Source of the DNA: Pseudemcibacter aquimaris
GTDB lineage: Bacteria > Pseudomonadota > Alphaproteobacteria > Sphingomonadales > Emcibacteraceae
Assembly: GCF_028869115.1 (NCBI RefSeq)
Contig: NZ_CP079800.1
Location: 3,075,501 to 3,139,500, forward strand
Length of the DNA: 64,000 bases
Direction: 5' to 3'
In this document: positions 1 to 8,880 of the stretch, piece by piece
Layout: every line of letters starts with the position of its first letter
Numbering within the stretch: position 1 is the stretch's first letter
Made by a program: the position numbers and the translations under genes
Notes under the pieces: generated by a model
The model's database searches: none
What the model was told of the DNA's origin: nothing
The model's input: only the letters and a program-made list of their open reading frames with translations

Positions 1-212
1 TGCCCGTAATGGACGGTATATCACTTGCCCTTAAAGTCACAGCAGAATATCCCGAACTTCCAATATTGATGATGACAGGTTTTGTCCACGAAAAACAAAA
101 AGCAAAAGACATTGGCGGGCTAACTCACAATATAATCAGCAAACCATTTTCACTTGATGAAATTTGTCATGCCGTTGATGAAGTTTTAACGGCCAGTAAA
201 ACGCTGCATTAA
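1..212 (+). CDS. Response regulator receiver domain, CpdR-like (3' end only)
   Basis: This is the C-terminal part of a two-component receiver domain; the start lies before the window. The reading frame is open from base 3 and contains the conserved MDGI loop after the missing phospho-Asp strand, the MMTGF strand with the signalling Thr, and the ISKPFSLDEI segment with the invariant Lys-Pro. It stops right after the receiver fold with no output domain, so it is a stand-alone receiver. The sequence resembles the single-domain alphaproteobacterial regulator CpdR, which primes ClpXP proteolysis in the cell cycle, but the phosphorylation site is not visible and the CpdR label is tentative. Confidence 0.75.
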   Translation, partial: PVMDGISLALKVTAEYPELPILMMTGFVHEKQKAKDIGGLTHNIISKPFSLDEICHAVDEVLTASKTLH

Positions 213-2156
213 TCACAGAACTGGTTCTGAATTAATTTCTTTAATTAAATTTTGAAGTTCTGGTGACCTTGAAACCGGTTTATTTAGAAATCTTTTCAAG
301 TTGCTCATGACAGCAATAAGTTCAGATTGTGATTGAGCCACATCTGACATATCACTCTTTTCCATACTTTTCAGAATTTCGTCAATCAAAGCATTGGCGT
401 TATTAATCATTAGATCCGATGATGAACCGGCAAATGATATTTTTTCACCAAGCCTCTTCACGGCCATGCCCACTTTCTGCTGCATGACAAGTTGGCTTTC
501 TTGCTGATTTTCGGTAATAACATCGCCATCTTTATTCACGGATCGGTGAATGCTTTGTGCGGCTTGTCTGTTATATGAACTGGCAAGGAGCGATTTTTGA
601 ACTTTGATCAAATTATCAATTATTTGTCTGCTTTCCGTCAGGGCGAAATAATTGCCAAGGCCATCACGGCTAAAGATCAAATTGTCATTCTGTACAATGG
701 CTTTTTTCATGAAATCAACGATCTGCGAAGCGTTATAGTATTTGTCCTGATCACTAAAGGCGAGGATATAGCTATAAAGTTTCCTAAGCGCTTTAACATC
801 AATATCAAGATCATATTTATCAGAAGAGAACCCACCTAGCAGTTCCGCATATTGACTAAAAAATCGATCAGACCCTTTAAGTTTTTCCCTGATAATAGCA
901 AGGTCCTTTTTCTGTCTTAAAGAAAGTCTTAATTCATCCAATGATTCCAAAAGATTTTGTTCAAGGTTATTGAGTTCATCATTTTCAAGCTTTTCCGCAA
1001 TATCCCATAACATATCAACGGCAACATCCGGATCATTATCATTAGCCGGATTAACTAACCGCCAATAGGCGGACCTTAATGCCATATAATAAACAGCCGG
1101 CAGCCCTTCTGTCTCGCCCAACAATCCCATGGATTTAATTCGTCTGGCGAGCAGGTTTTTATCATAATCTCCGGCTCTTAATTCTTCGCGTAATGAAATA
1201 AGATTTAGTGCCACCGGATGATTATAATCCTTTTCAGGAATATGGACATCATCAAGATTTAATGTGGTCTGTTGTCCTGCTTCATCCTCAACCATTAATT
1301 GGATGGTTACCTTTTCCCCGGAAAATTCAGAACCGGTAAAATTGGCATAATATATACTGTTCATGGATTTAACGGAATTAATCGCGAGAGCCTGACGATC
1401 TGATTTTTCACCGTACCCATCCAATATTGCCAATTCGGTTTTCATAATTTTGCGGTCATCATCGACATCAACCTTGAAAGCCAGATATCCTTTATTATTT
1501 TCATATTCTTCAATATAAAATTGATCGATGTCTGGTGCTTCGTCATCAATGGCAATGATCGGTAATGTTGTAATAACGTACGACCCTTGTTTTAAAGACC
1601 ATGACGTTTGTAAATCAATATTAATACTGGCTTTAAATATGCCTTCTTCTTTTTCTTCAAAAGAATATTCTTGACCATCCGACAGAACAACTTGTGGTGC
1701 CCATTTCGTTCCTTTTACCTCTAGCTCCAGGATACTACCCTCATGAATTGGGTTGATGTCTTCATAACCATCCTCATTTAAGGTTAGTTCTTTATGTAAT
1801 GAATCCTGTTCCAAGTATGTGGGCGGTGTTAACGTCGCCGTAATATCCGGCATATCATATTGAAATAATGCTCTAGGTTTAAAGGCCGTTTCACTAAGCC
1901 GCAAAAAATCACCGCCACTCGCAATACCGCCAATTAATACGGCTAGTAAAACAACTGATATCCTTCGTTTCATATAGGCATGATTAAATTTAATTTTTCC
2001 GATGGCTGTTGCAACTGTCATAATAACCGCGGCCAAAAGCGTCATAATATATATTGCCGCCTGGAAAAATAATAATGCCCCTTCCCATATATCAAAGAGT
2101 GAAAGCGCATAATAGATCAGGATCAAAGTATATGCAGGCATAGCGATATGAGCCAT
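213..2156 (-). CDS. DUF4175 / TIGR02302-type membrane protein, short form
   Basis: This membrane-anchored protein belongs to the uncharacterised alphaproteobacterial DUF4175 (TIGR02302) family. It has hydrophobic segments at about residues 5-25, 30-52 and 66-82, then a large extracytoplasmic region that starts with the family-typical FKPRALFQYDMPDITATLTPP segment region (about residues 91-112). A long helical C-terminal half follows. The assignment rests on this architecture and on its place downstream of lysA, which is a conserved arrangement. It has 647 residues, whereas many relatives exceed 800; the usual low-complexity C-terminal region is absent. No upstream ATG exists in frame before a stop at about 2228, so translation starts inside or just before the first membrane segment. 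Function unknown; an envelope role is inferred. Confidence 0.75.
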   Translation of the reverse strand: MAHIAMPAYTLILIYYALSLFDIWEGALLFFQAAIYIMTLLAAVIMTVATAIGKIKFNHAYMKRRISVVLLAVLIGGIASGGDFLRLSETAFKPRALFQYDMPDITATLTPPTYLEQDSLHKELTLNEDGYEDINPIHEGSILELEVKGTKWAPQVVLSDGQEYSFEEKEEGIFKASINIDLQTSWSLKQGSYVITTLPIIAIDDEAPDIDQFYIEEYENNKGYLAFKVDVDDDRKIMKTELAILDGYGEKSDRQALAINSVKSMNSIYYANFTGSEFSGEKVTIQLMVEDEAGQQTTLNLDDVHIPEKDYNHPVALNLISLREELRAGDYDKNLLARRIKSMGLLGETEGLPAVYYMALRSAYWRLVNPANDNDPDVAVDMLWDIAEKLENDELNNLEQNLLESLDELRLSLRQKKDLAIIREKLKGSDRFFSQYAELLGGFSSDKYDLDIDVKALRKLYSYILAFSDQDKYYNASQIVDFMKKAIVQNDNLIFSRDGLGNYFALTESRQIIDNLIKVQKSLLASSYNRQAAQSIHRSVNKDGDVITENQQESQLVMQQKVGMAVKRLGEKISFAGSSSDLMINNANALIDEILKSMEKSDMSDVAQSQSELIAVMSNLKRFLNKPVSRSPELQNLIKEINSEPVL

Positions 2157-2243
2157 TCTCTTAATTGAAGATGGTTCTTTATCACCTTTATTATCGTTAA
2201 TTAATTTTTCGATCGGAACATATCCCTATTTACTTTGTATGCC

Positions 2244-3506
2244 CTATTTTGACAGCCAAGGGGGAAGTTGATCAAGTCCGATTATATCATCATAACTCGG
2301 GCGTGGTCTGACAACGGCAAATTCATCATTATTTACAAGAACTTCGGGTATCAGTTTTCTGGTATTATATGTACCGGACATCACCGCACCATATGCCCCC
2401 ACAGAACGAATCGCTAATAAATCACCGCTTTCCATTGGCTCTATTAACCTGTTGGTGGCGAATGTATCACCGGTTTCACATACTGGCCCAACGACATCAT
2501 AAAGCGTTCTTTCCTGATCGCTTTCCTTAATTGGATCAATCCCATGATAAGCGTCATACATGCTTGGACGAACAAGGTCATTCATCGCTGCATCAATGAT
2601 AAGAAACTTTCTTTCTTCGCCTTTTTTCACATACACGACTTTTGAAACCAAAACGCCCGCATTGCCGACCAAGAAACGGCCCGGTTCGATAATAATTTTG
2701 CACCCCAAATGGTTTGTTACACGTTTAACCATTTCTGCATATTCACGCGGCAATGGTGGGAAATCATCCCCTTCGTAAGGAATGCCAAGACCACCGCCAA
2801 GATCAAGCCTTGTTAAATCATGGCCATCTTCCCTTAACACCTCAACCAAATCACATACACGGGTAAATGCTTCTTCAAATGGATCAAGTTCAGTGATTTG
2901 TGAACCGATGTGCAGATCAAGACCAACCAACTTTATTCCAGGTAACTTTGCCGCATCCGCACATAAAGCCCTTACGTTCTTCCAAGGAACACCAAATTTG
3001 TTTTCTGATTTCCCTGTTGATATTTTGGCATGTGTTTTTGCATCAACATCCGGATTAACACGAAATGTGATATTTGCCGTTTTTCCAAGGTTATCAGCAA
3101 CCTGACTTAATTGATAAAGTTCCGGTTCGCTTTCAACATTAAATTGAAAAATGCCTTGCTCAAGGGCATAGGTCATTTCCTGAACTGTTTTCGCAACCCC
3201 GGAATAAACGATTTTCGATGCCGGAATGCCGGCTTTTAATGCCCGGCGCATTTCCCCTTCGGAAACCACATCAGCGCCAGCACCAAGATCGGCAAACGTT
3301 TTAATGACGGCCTGATTTGTATTTGCCTTAACCGCATAACAAATCAGCAAATCAATATCACCGAAGGCTTCTTTAAACTGATTATATTGATAAGCAAGAG
3401 AGGCACTTGAATAAAGATAAAACGGTGTACCGACAGAATCCGCAATGTCAGAGATTTTTTTATTTTCCACGACCATTTCGCCGTCACGATATTCAAAATA
3501 ATTCAT
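2244..3506 (-). CDS. lysA: Diaminopimelate decarboxylase
   Basis: Decarboxylates meso-diaminopimelate to L-lysine, the last step of lysine synthesis, in the cytoplasm. It is a fold type III PLP enzyme of 420 residues, normal for the family. The PLP-binding lysine is K60 in YAVKAN. Other landmarks are HIGSQ at 199-203, the glycine loop LGGGLGIPY at 236-244, EPGR at 274-277 and CETGD at 343-347, which supplies the catalytic Cys across the dimer. It lies downstream of argH and the small lipoprotein on the same strand with a 26-base gap, so it is probably co-transcribed with them. Confidence 0.97.
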   Translation of the reverse strand: MNYFEYRDGEMVVENKKISDIADSVGTPFYLYSSASLAYQYNQFKEAFGDIDLLICYAVKANTNQAVIKTFADLGAGADVVSEGEMRRALKAGIPASKIVYSGVAKTVQEMTYALEQGIFQFNVESEPELYQLSQVADNLGKTANITFRVNPDVDAKTHAKISTGKSENKFGVPWKNVRALCADAAKLPGIKLVGLDLHIGSQITELDPFEEAFTRVCDLVEVLREDGHDLTRLDLGGGLGIPYEGDDFPPLPREYAEMVKRVTNHLGCKIIIEPGRFLVGNAGVLVSKVVYVKKGEERKFLIIDAAMNDLVRPSMYDAYHGIDPIKESDQERTLYDVVGPVCETGDTFATNRLIEPMESGDLLAIRSVGAYGAVMSGTYNTRKLIPEVLVNNDEFAVVRPRPSYDDIIGLDQLPPWLSK

Positions 3507-3532
3507 GAAGATACTCTCTGATTAATTGCAGT

Positions 3533-3652
3533 TTAACTATTATCTTTTGGTGCCTGATACCCATCCGGTGGCAAAAGGTCACCACGCTTTCCACATGATG
3601 CCATACCCAATCCAAGGGTTGCGATAACAATAATGTTAATGATCGTTTTCAT
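3533..3652 (-). CDS. lptM: Small lipoprotein, LptM-like
   Basis: A 39-residue lipoprotein. The N-terminal signal peptide ends in a lipobox (MASC, Cys at residue 20), followed by GKRGDLLPPDGYQAP, the short conserved tail of the LptM/YifL family. LptM helps maturation of the LptD-LptE lipopolysaccharide translocon in Escherichia coli; the same role here is inferred from family membership. The ATG lies one base beyond the argH stop codon. The position between argH and lysA is conserved in alphaproteobacteria. A longer in-frame reading to 3718 exists but would remove the N-terminal signal peptide, so the start at 3652 is preferred. Confidence 0.85.
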   Translation of the reverse strand: MKTIINIIVIATLGLGMASCGKRGDLLPPDGYQAPKDNS

Positions 3653-3653
3653 A

Positions 3654-5057
3654 TTATCCAATTCTTTGTTTGGCGTTTTCAACCTGCTTTCTGACTTCAG
3701 AAGGTGCTGTACCACCAAAACTTACCCTGCTTGCCACTGATTTTTCAACACTTAAAACATTAAATACGTCTTCGTTGATGAGCGGTTCAACCGTTTGCAT
3801 TTCTTGCAAAGTTAAGCCATCAAGATCGCAGCCTTTCTTTTCCGCCATTGCAACAAGTGATCCTGTGATATGATGTGCCTGTCTGAACGGTAGCCCAAGA
3901 ACACGAACAACCCAATCGGCAAGATCCGTTGCCGTGATAAACCCAAGATCCGTTGCTTTACGCATTTCTTCAGGGTTGACCTTCATATCTTCGACCATTC
4001 CGGTCATGGCCGCAATGATTAGTGAATATGTTTCGATGGCATCGAATGTGGCCTCTTTGTCTTCCTGCATATCTTTTGAGAATGTAAGCGCTAGCCCCTT
4101 CATCGTCACAAGTAGACTATTAAGTGAACCAATGATACGTCCAGATTTACCGCGACACAATTCCGCTGCATCCGGGTTTCTCTTTTGCGGCATAATGGAT
4201 GAACCGGTTGTGAAACTATCGGACATTTGAATAAAATTAAATTGCGCACATGACCATGTCACCATTTCTTCCGCAAGACGCGATACATGAACCGCGCTAA
4301 TCGCTGCTGCAGACATATATTCAAGGGCATGATCGCGGTCGGATACAGAATCCATTGAATTTGCAGTTGGACGGTCAAAACCAAGTGCTTCGGCCGTTTG
4401 ATGACGGTCAATCGGGAATGATGTTCCCGCAAGCGCCGCCGCACCAAGCGGGCATTCATTCAATCGTTTTCTTGTATCCTGAAAACGTCCACGATCACGT
4501 GTGAACATTTCAAAATAAGCCATTAAGTGATGACCGAATGTTACCGGCTGCGCACTTTGCAAATGAGTAAAGCCTGGCATAATCACATCTGCGTTTTCTT
4601 CGGCCTTTTCTATTAATGCAATTTGCAATGCTTTTAAGGCTTCGTCAGCCTGATCACAGGCGTCCCTAACATATAATTTGAAATCCGTCGCCACCTGATC
4701 ATTTCTTGAACGTGCTGTATGTAGACGCCCTGCAGCTGGTCCGATAATTTCAGTCAGGCGCGATTCCACATTCATATGAATATCTTCAAGGGCCGCTGAA
4801 AATTTAAAATCACCCGCTTCGATTTCGGCTTCAACTTGTTTAAGGCCGTCCTGGATAGCTTTGCCGTCTTCCTCAGAAATGATGCCGTTCGCAACCAACA
4901 TTTTACAATGTTCGATTGATCCTTTGATGTCTTGTCTGTATAAGATTTTATCAAAATCAATGGAGGCGTTAATTTTTTCCATAATATCGGAAACACCGCC
5001 TTCAAAACGGCCACCCCATAATGTGTTGGCTTCAGGTTTGTTATTTTGTTCAGTCAT
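3654..5057 (-). CDS. argH: Argininosuccinate lyase
   Basis: Cleaves argininosuccinate to arginine and fumarate, the final step of arginine biosynthesis. It has 467 residues, typical length. The superfamily signature [12 protein letters not shown], carrying the catalytic serine loop, is at 285-296. TARSRNDQV is at 114-122 and the THLQSAQP substrate motif at 164-171. It is the first gene of the minus-strand argH-lptM-lysA-DUF4175 series. Its start codon is 31 bases from the divergent tlpA start, so the two promoters must overlap or lie inside the coding regions. Confidence 0.97.
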   Translation of the reverse strand: MTEQNNKPEANTLWGGRFEGGVSDIMEKINASIDFDKILYRQDIKGSIEHCKMLVANGIISEEDGKAIQDGLKQVEAEIEAGDFKFSAALEDIHMNVESRLTEIIGPAAGRLHTARSRNDQVATDFKLYVRDACDQADEALKALQIALIEKAEENADVIMPGFTHLQSAQPVTFGHHLMAYFEMFTRDRGRFQDTRKRLNECPLGAAALAGTSFPIDRHQTAEALGFDRPTANSMDSVSDRDHALEYMSAAAISAVHVSRLAEEMVTWSCAQFNFIQMSDSFTTGSSIMPQKRNPDAAELCRGKSGRIIGSLNSLLVTMKGLALTFSKDMQEDKEATFDAIETYSLIIAAMTGMVEDMKVNPEEMRKATDLGFITATDLADWVVRVLGLPFRQAHHITGSLVAMAEKKGCDLDGLTLQEMQTVEPLINEDVFNVLSVEKSVASRVSFGGTAPSEVRKQVENAKQRIG

Positions 5058-5088
5058 AATTCAAATCTTTTTCTTTTTCGAGGACCAG

Positions 5089-5670
5089 ATGAAAAATAAA
5101 GCTATCTATATTCTTTCCGCCGTTGCCCTGCTGATTGGTGCTTATTCTTTTTATGATCTAGGAAATACGCCATCTGCATCCATACCGCAAGGGCTTAACG
5201 CCGGTGCAATGAAAAGATTTGTCTTTAATGAACAAGTTATGCCCGCCACAACTGCAAAATTTCAGGATGAACATGGCGCGGAAATGACCTTTGCTGATTT
5301 TAAAGGGAAAGTCATTCTTGTTAATCTTTGGGCCACATGGTGTGCGCCATGTATTAAAGAAATGCCTGATTTAAACGGACTTCAAGAATCACTTGGTGGT
5401 GATAATTTTGAAGTTGTACTTATTTCTGAAAATCAAGACGGTATCGAAAGTTCTCTTAAGTTTCTCGAGGATCATAATATCAATCACCTTAAAACCTATA
5501 TTGATCCAGGTAGAAAGGTTGCAAGAACACTAAAATCAAGTGCCCTTCCAACCAGTCTTTTAATTGATGCGAATGGTAATGAAATCGGCCGGTTGGTCGG
5601 ACCGGCCGAATGGAATTCAGGAGACGCAAAAGCGCTCATAAATTATTACATTACGAAGTCAAAATCTTAA
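5089..5670 (+). CDS. tlpA: TlpA-family thiol:disulfide interchange protein
   Basis: A membrane-anchored periplasmic thioredoxin of 193 residues. An N-terminal signal anchor covers about residues 4-22, followed by a thioredoxin fold with the redox motif WCAPC (C85, C88) inside WATWCAPC. TlpA proteins reduce periplasmic thiols, for example in cytochrome c or copper-site (Sco, CoxB) maturation. The ATG at 5089 is preceded by GAGGA and places the signal anchor at the N-terminus; a longer in-frame reading to 4861 runs through argH and is discarded. Divergent from argH, a conserved arrangement. It converges with zur. Confidence 0.92.
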   Translation: MKNKAIYILSAVALLIGAYSFYDLGNTPSASIPQGLNAGAMKRFVFNEQVMPATTAKFQDEHGAEMTFADFKGKVILVNLWATWCAPCIKEMPDLNGLQESLGGDNFEVVLISENQDGIESSLKFLEDHNINHLKTYIDPGRKVARTLKSSALPTSLLIDANGNEIGRLVGPAEWNSGDAKALINYYITKSKS

Positions 5671-5680
5671 GTTAAGATTT
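5662..5680. repeat. Palindrome spanning the two convergent stop codons
   Basis: AAATCTTAA and TTAAGATTT flank one central G. The left arm contains the tlpA stop and the right arm the zur stop, so each gene ends in the same seven bases. It is AT-rich and lacks a T-tract of terminator length, so a role in termination is doubtful. Confidence 0.5.
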
Positions 5681-6142
5681 CTTGCAGCAATCGTCGCCAC
5701 GAGAACAATCGACCATCAATTCAAGATGATAGCTTTTAATTTTGTAGCCGCTGGTTTTCATATGTTCATGAAATTTGCGTGATAAAACTTCGTCGCTTAC
5801 TGAAGAAACCTCACCACATTTTTCACAAATCAGCATGAGCGATTCTTCTGTTTCAGCTGATGGCGTTTCTACAGCGACAAAGCTTCTTGTGCTGACAATT
5901 TTCTGCACCAAGCCTTTATTCGTTAATTCATTTAACGCACGGTAAATTGTCGCCGCTGCATTTACGCCTCTTTTACGTAACATATCAAGGAGTTCATATG
6001 CGCCCGCAGATCTGCCTAATCCTTTAAGGGCATCATAAACCATTTTTTGATTGCCGGTTAATCGATACGGATTTAAAGCCACCGCTTTTTCACGGTTTAA
6101 AATGGTTACATTACTTTTATCAATCGTTGCCATTCTATTCAT
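5672..6142 (-). CDS. zur: Fur-family zinc uptake regulator Zur
   Basis: A 156-residue metal-dependent repressor. An N-terminal winged helix (about 25-90, with the AAATIYRAL recognition region at 62-70) precedes a dimerisation domain carrying C106-x2-C109 and C146-x5-C152, the structural zinc cysteines of Fur proteins, and YHLEL at 138-142. Its neighbours are a TonB receptor with His/Glu-rich loops and a Zur-like palindrome at 6666-6680, which favours Zur over Fur. The start at 6142 has an AGGAAG ribosome site seven bases upstream. A longer reading to 6202 exists without such a site. Confidence 0.9.
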   Translation of the reverse strand: MNRMATIDKSNVTILNREKAVALNPYRLTGNQKMVYDALKGLGRSAGAYELLDMLRKRGVNAAATIYRALNELTNKGLVQKIVSTRSFVAVETPSAETEESLMLICEKCGEVSSVSDEVLSRKFHEHMKTSGYKIKSYHLELMVDCSRGDDCCKKS

Positions 6143-6219
6143 TTGATTGCTTCCTGTAATCATAGACGGAATGTGCAAAATAATTTTGCAAATAACGTCC
6201 ATTTATTCATCACGAACGA

Positions 6220-6235
6220 ATCATTTTGAAATGAT
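6220..6235. promoter_or_regulatory. 16-bp palindrome upstream of zur
   Basis: ATCATTT and AAATGAT are perfect inverted arms around a central TG. The site lies about 78 bases upstream of the preferred zur start, in the leader or promoter region. It differs from the TonB-receptor operator, so it may bind another regulator. Its function is not known. Confidence 0.4.
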
Positions 6236-6266
6236 CGCTCTAATTTACTTAATACTGTTTGGTGAT

Positions 6267-6545
6267 TTATGAGGAAGCAGGAGGGGCACGGGAATGCGAA
6301 CGTTCCCAAAAACGATTGCCAGAAATTTTTACATTATGTTCTTTATTCAGAAAATTATCTGAAACTAAGATTTCTGCAATTTCGGTGACCGTGACAACCT
6401 TGTCATGGCCTGTTTCTACAATTTTACAGGTAACACATTCACCAGCCGCATGATCATGGGTTTGATCATGTGCCGCTGCCGCTGTCTGCGCAAACAGAAA
6501 TACTGATGAAATAAGAATCAGTAAATATTTATAATACTGTCGCAA
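6267..6545 (-). CDS. Small secreted His/Cys protein in the zinc module
   Basis: I do not recognise a named family with certainty. The product has about 92 residues: a signal peptide (YYKYLLILISSVFLFAQTAAAA), then HDQTHDHAAGECVTCKI, a His-rich stretch with a CxxC pair, and a C-terminus ending RAPPASS. The His and Cys residues and the position between zur and a Zur-operated receptor suggest periplasmic zinc handling. The CxxC and RAPPA ending resemble the DUF2946-like protein at 40947-41360. The start is uncertain: the TTG at 6545 has AGGGA upstream and gives a compact signal peptide, while a TTG at 6581 extends it by 12 residues. No ATG is available. Confidence 0.6.
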   Translation of the reverse strand: MRQYYKYLLILISSVFLFAQTAAAAHDQTHDHAAGECVTCKIVETGHDKVVTVTEIAEILVSDNFLNKEHNVKISGNRFWERSHSRAPPASS

Positions 6546-6660
6546 AGCTGTTCCCTGTAAAATTCTATATTTTGCATGCAAATTTTATGCAACTATGACT
6601 TTTATGTCAATAAACATGAAAAATATGCATTTATTTTGCGGATTTTCCCTATATGCCCCC

Positions 6661-6689
6661 TTGAATGTTACAATGTAACACACTATTTT
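6661..6689 (+). promoter_or_regulatory. Promoter of the TonB receptor with embedded Zur operator
   Basis: A -35 element TTGAAT (6661-6666) and a -10 element TATTTT (6684-6689) are separated by exactly 17 bases. The spacer holds TGTTACA-A-TGTAACA, a perfect 7-1-7 palindrome at 6666-6680 that resembles the proteobacterial Zur operator core TGTTATAnTATAACA. Repressor binding here would block RNA polymerase. The site lies 41 bases before the receptor start and may also serve the divergent small secreted protein. Confidence 0.75.
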
Positions 6690-6721
6690 GTGCGCAAATA
6701 ATTCAAAGGGACATTATAGTA

Positions 6722-8851
6722 ATGAATAAATTTTACCTAAAAAGCAGTATGCTTGCACTGACATTCGGCATGATTTCCACTGCCGCTACTGCACAGGAAA
6801 CTAATGATCAAGAAGTACATGACCACGGTCATGATCAGGATGTGGTTTTTGTCACAGCTTCACCACATGTAAAAAGTAGATTTGACGTTTTACAAGGAAG
6901 CAGCATTTTATCAGACAAAGAACTTGATGAAAGCATCGCTGCTACAATTGGTGAAACACTTTCGAACCTACCCGGCATTTCATCCACATATTTTGGCCCA
7001 GGTTCAAGCCGCCCTGTTATCCGTGGACTTGATGGTGACAGAATTCGTGTTTTGATCAACGGCATCGGCAGCATTGATGCGTCAAGCACAAGCCCTGATC
7101 ATGCCGTTGCCGGCGATCCACTTACAGCTGAACGTATCGAAGTAATTCGCGGCGCAAGTACACTTCTTTATGGTAACAATGCCGTTGGTGGTGTTGTAAA
7201 TATCATTGATAACCGCATCCCGTTTTATGTGCCAGAAGATGGTATTTCAGGGAAAATTCGCCTTTCCGGTGACACCGTGAGCAATGACCGTTCCGGTGGT
7301 GGTGTATTAAATCTGGAAATTGCTGACAATCTTGTCATGCATGTAGACGGTTATTTCCGTGAAACAGATGATTTTGATATCCCGGGATACGCTGAAAGTC
7401 TCGCACTTCGTGAAATGGAAGAAGCCGAACACGAAGAACATGAAGAAGAGCACGAAGAGCTGGAAGAAGATCATGAAGAGCAATTCGGTACAGTTGAAAA
7501 TTCCAATATTAGTAATAAAGGCGGAACATTTGGTCTTGGTTGGATCGGTGAAAATGCCAATTTTGGTTTCTCTGTAAACTTAAATGAAAGCGATTACGGT
7601 GTACCTGGTCATGCGCATCATGGTGAAGAGCATGAAGAGGAAGAAGAACACGAAGAAGAAGAACATGAAGAGCATGAAGAAGAAGTTGTTCGCATTAACC
7701 TTGATCAAAAACGCTTTGATTTAAAAGGTGACATCCAACAAGACTTTTTGTTCTTTGAAGAAACACGTATGCGTTTTGGATATGCTGATTACAAGCACAT
7801 CGAACTTGAAGGGGACGAAATAGGCACGACATTCACCAATAAAGGTTGGGAAGGTCGTCTTGAGTTTGTTCAGAAAGATATTGATAATATTCACGGCTCA
7901 ATGGGTATGCAGTTCCGTAAACGTGACTATTCTGCAATCGGTGAAGAAGCATTTGTTGCCCCGAATGATACATTCCAATGGGGCGTATTCGCTGTTGAAG
8001 AAATCGAAGTCGACAATGTAACGCTTGAGTTTGGTGGTCGCTTTGATCGACAAAAAACTGAAAATAAAGCACTAAATATCGATAGATCATTTAACAGCGT
8101 CAGCCTTTCCGGTGGCGCCGCCATTCACCCGACAGAAAATGATCTGATCGGTATCAGTCTAAGCCGTTCAGAACGCGCACCGACACCAGAAGAGCTATAT
8201 TCTGACGGACCACATCTTGCAACAAGTGCATATGAACTAGGTAATCTGAACCTTGGTACAGAAAAAGCAATCAGCGCTGAATTAACACTGAAACGTGAAC
8301 AAGGTCGTTTCAGCGGAAGCGTTAACCTATATCACACATGGTATCAGGACTTTATTTTTAAAGAAGAGAACGGCGACGAAATCGATGAACTTCATGTTCT
8401 TGAATATAATGCACAAGATGCAAAATTCTATGGTGCAGAAGTTGAACTAGACTATACGCTAATTTCGGCGGAAAATTATTCTGTTCACCTGTCTGCGAAT
8501 GGTGATTTTGTACACGCACGATTTAATGATGATTCTGTTGTTCCAAGAATGCCTGCAGCGAGCGGCTCAATTGGTCTAGATTACATCAGTGAATATTTTG
8601 AAGCCGGAACAGACATTCGCTTTGTTGGCAGCAAAACAAAAACAGCAGAAGAAGTTCTGCCTACTGATGGCTATACAACAATCGATCTGTCAGCAACATG
8701 GCGCCCACTCGGTGATGAGCAAGACTTGAATATCAGACTTCAAGCGCTCAATATCACTAATCAAGAAAGAAGACAGCATGCTTCATATCTGAAAGACCTT
8801 CTTCCTATGCCTGGAAGAAATTTCAGACTGACATTAAATTATGGATTTTAA
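6722..8851 (+). CDS. znuD: TonB-dependent receptor, probable zinc uptake (ZnuD-like)
   Basis: An outer-membrane TonB-dependent receptor of 709 residues. A signal peptide (about 1-25) is followed by a plug domain with SRPVIRGLDGDRIRVLINGIG and RIEVIRGASTLLYGNNAVGGVVN, then a beta-barrel ending in NFRLTLNYGF. Two extracellular-loop segments at about 233-253 and 298-324 are almost entirely His and Glu, as in zinc receptors of the ZnuD family. The start at 6722 is chosen because AAAGGGA precedes it and a signal peptide begins there; an in-frame ATG at 6665 lies inside the operator. Expression is probably repressed by Zur under zinc sufficiency. Confidence 0.9.
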   Translation: MNKFYLKSSMLALTFGMISTAATAQETNDQEVHDHGHDQDVVFVTASPHVKSRFDVLQGSSILSDKELDESIAATIGETLSNLPGISSTYFGPGSSRPVIRGLDGDRIRVLINGIGSIDASSTSPDHAVAGDPLTAERIEVIRGASTLLYGNNAVGGVVNIIDNRIPFYVPEDGISGKIRLSGDTVSNDRSGGGVLNLEIADNLVMHVDGYFRETDDFDIPGYAESLALREMEEAEHEEHEEEHEELEEDHEEQFGTVENSNISNKGGTFGLGWIGENANFGFSVNLNESDYGVPGHAHHGEEHEEEEEHEEEEHEEHEEEVVRINLDQKRFDLKGDIQQDFLFFEETRMRFGYADYKHIELEGDEIGTTFTNKGWEGRLEFVQKDIDNIHGSMGMQFRKRDYSAIGEEAFVAPNDTFQWGVFAVEEIEVDNVTLEFGGRFDRQKTENKALNIDRSFNSVSLSGGAAIHPTENDLIGISLSRSERAPTPEELYSDGPHLATSAYELGNLNLGTEKAISAELTLKREQGRFSGSVNLYHTWYQDFIFKEENGDEIDELHVLEYNAQDAKFYGAEVELDYTLISAENYSVHLSANGDFVHARFNDDSVVPRMPAASGSIGLDYISEYFEAGTDIRFVGSKTKTAEEVLPTDGYTTIDLSATWRPLGDEQDLNIRLQALNITNQERRQHASYLKDLLPMPGRNFRLTLNYGF

Positions 8852-8880
8852 TATCTAACTGCATTAGTATTCCTAATCTC

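Noticed and set aside
5662-5680. Palindrome at the tlpA/zur stops as a terminator
   Set aside because: The arms are AT-rich with a usable stem of only about six pairs and no T-run, so termination is not supported.
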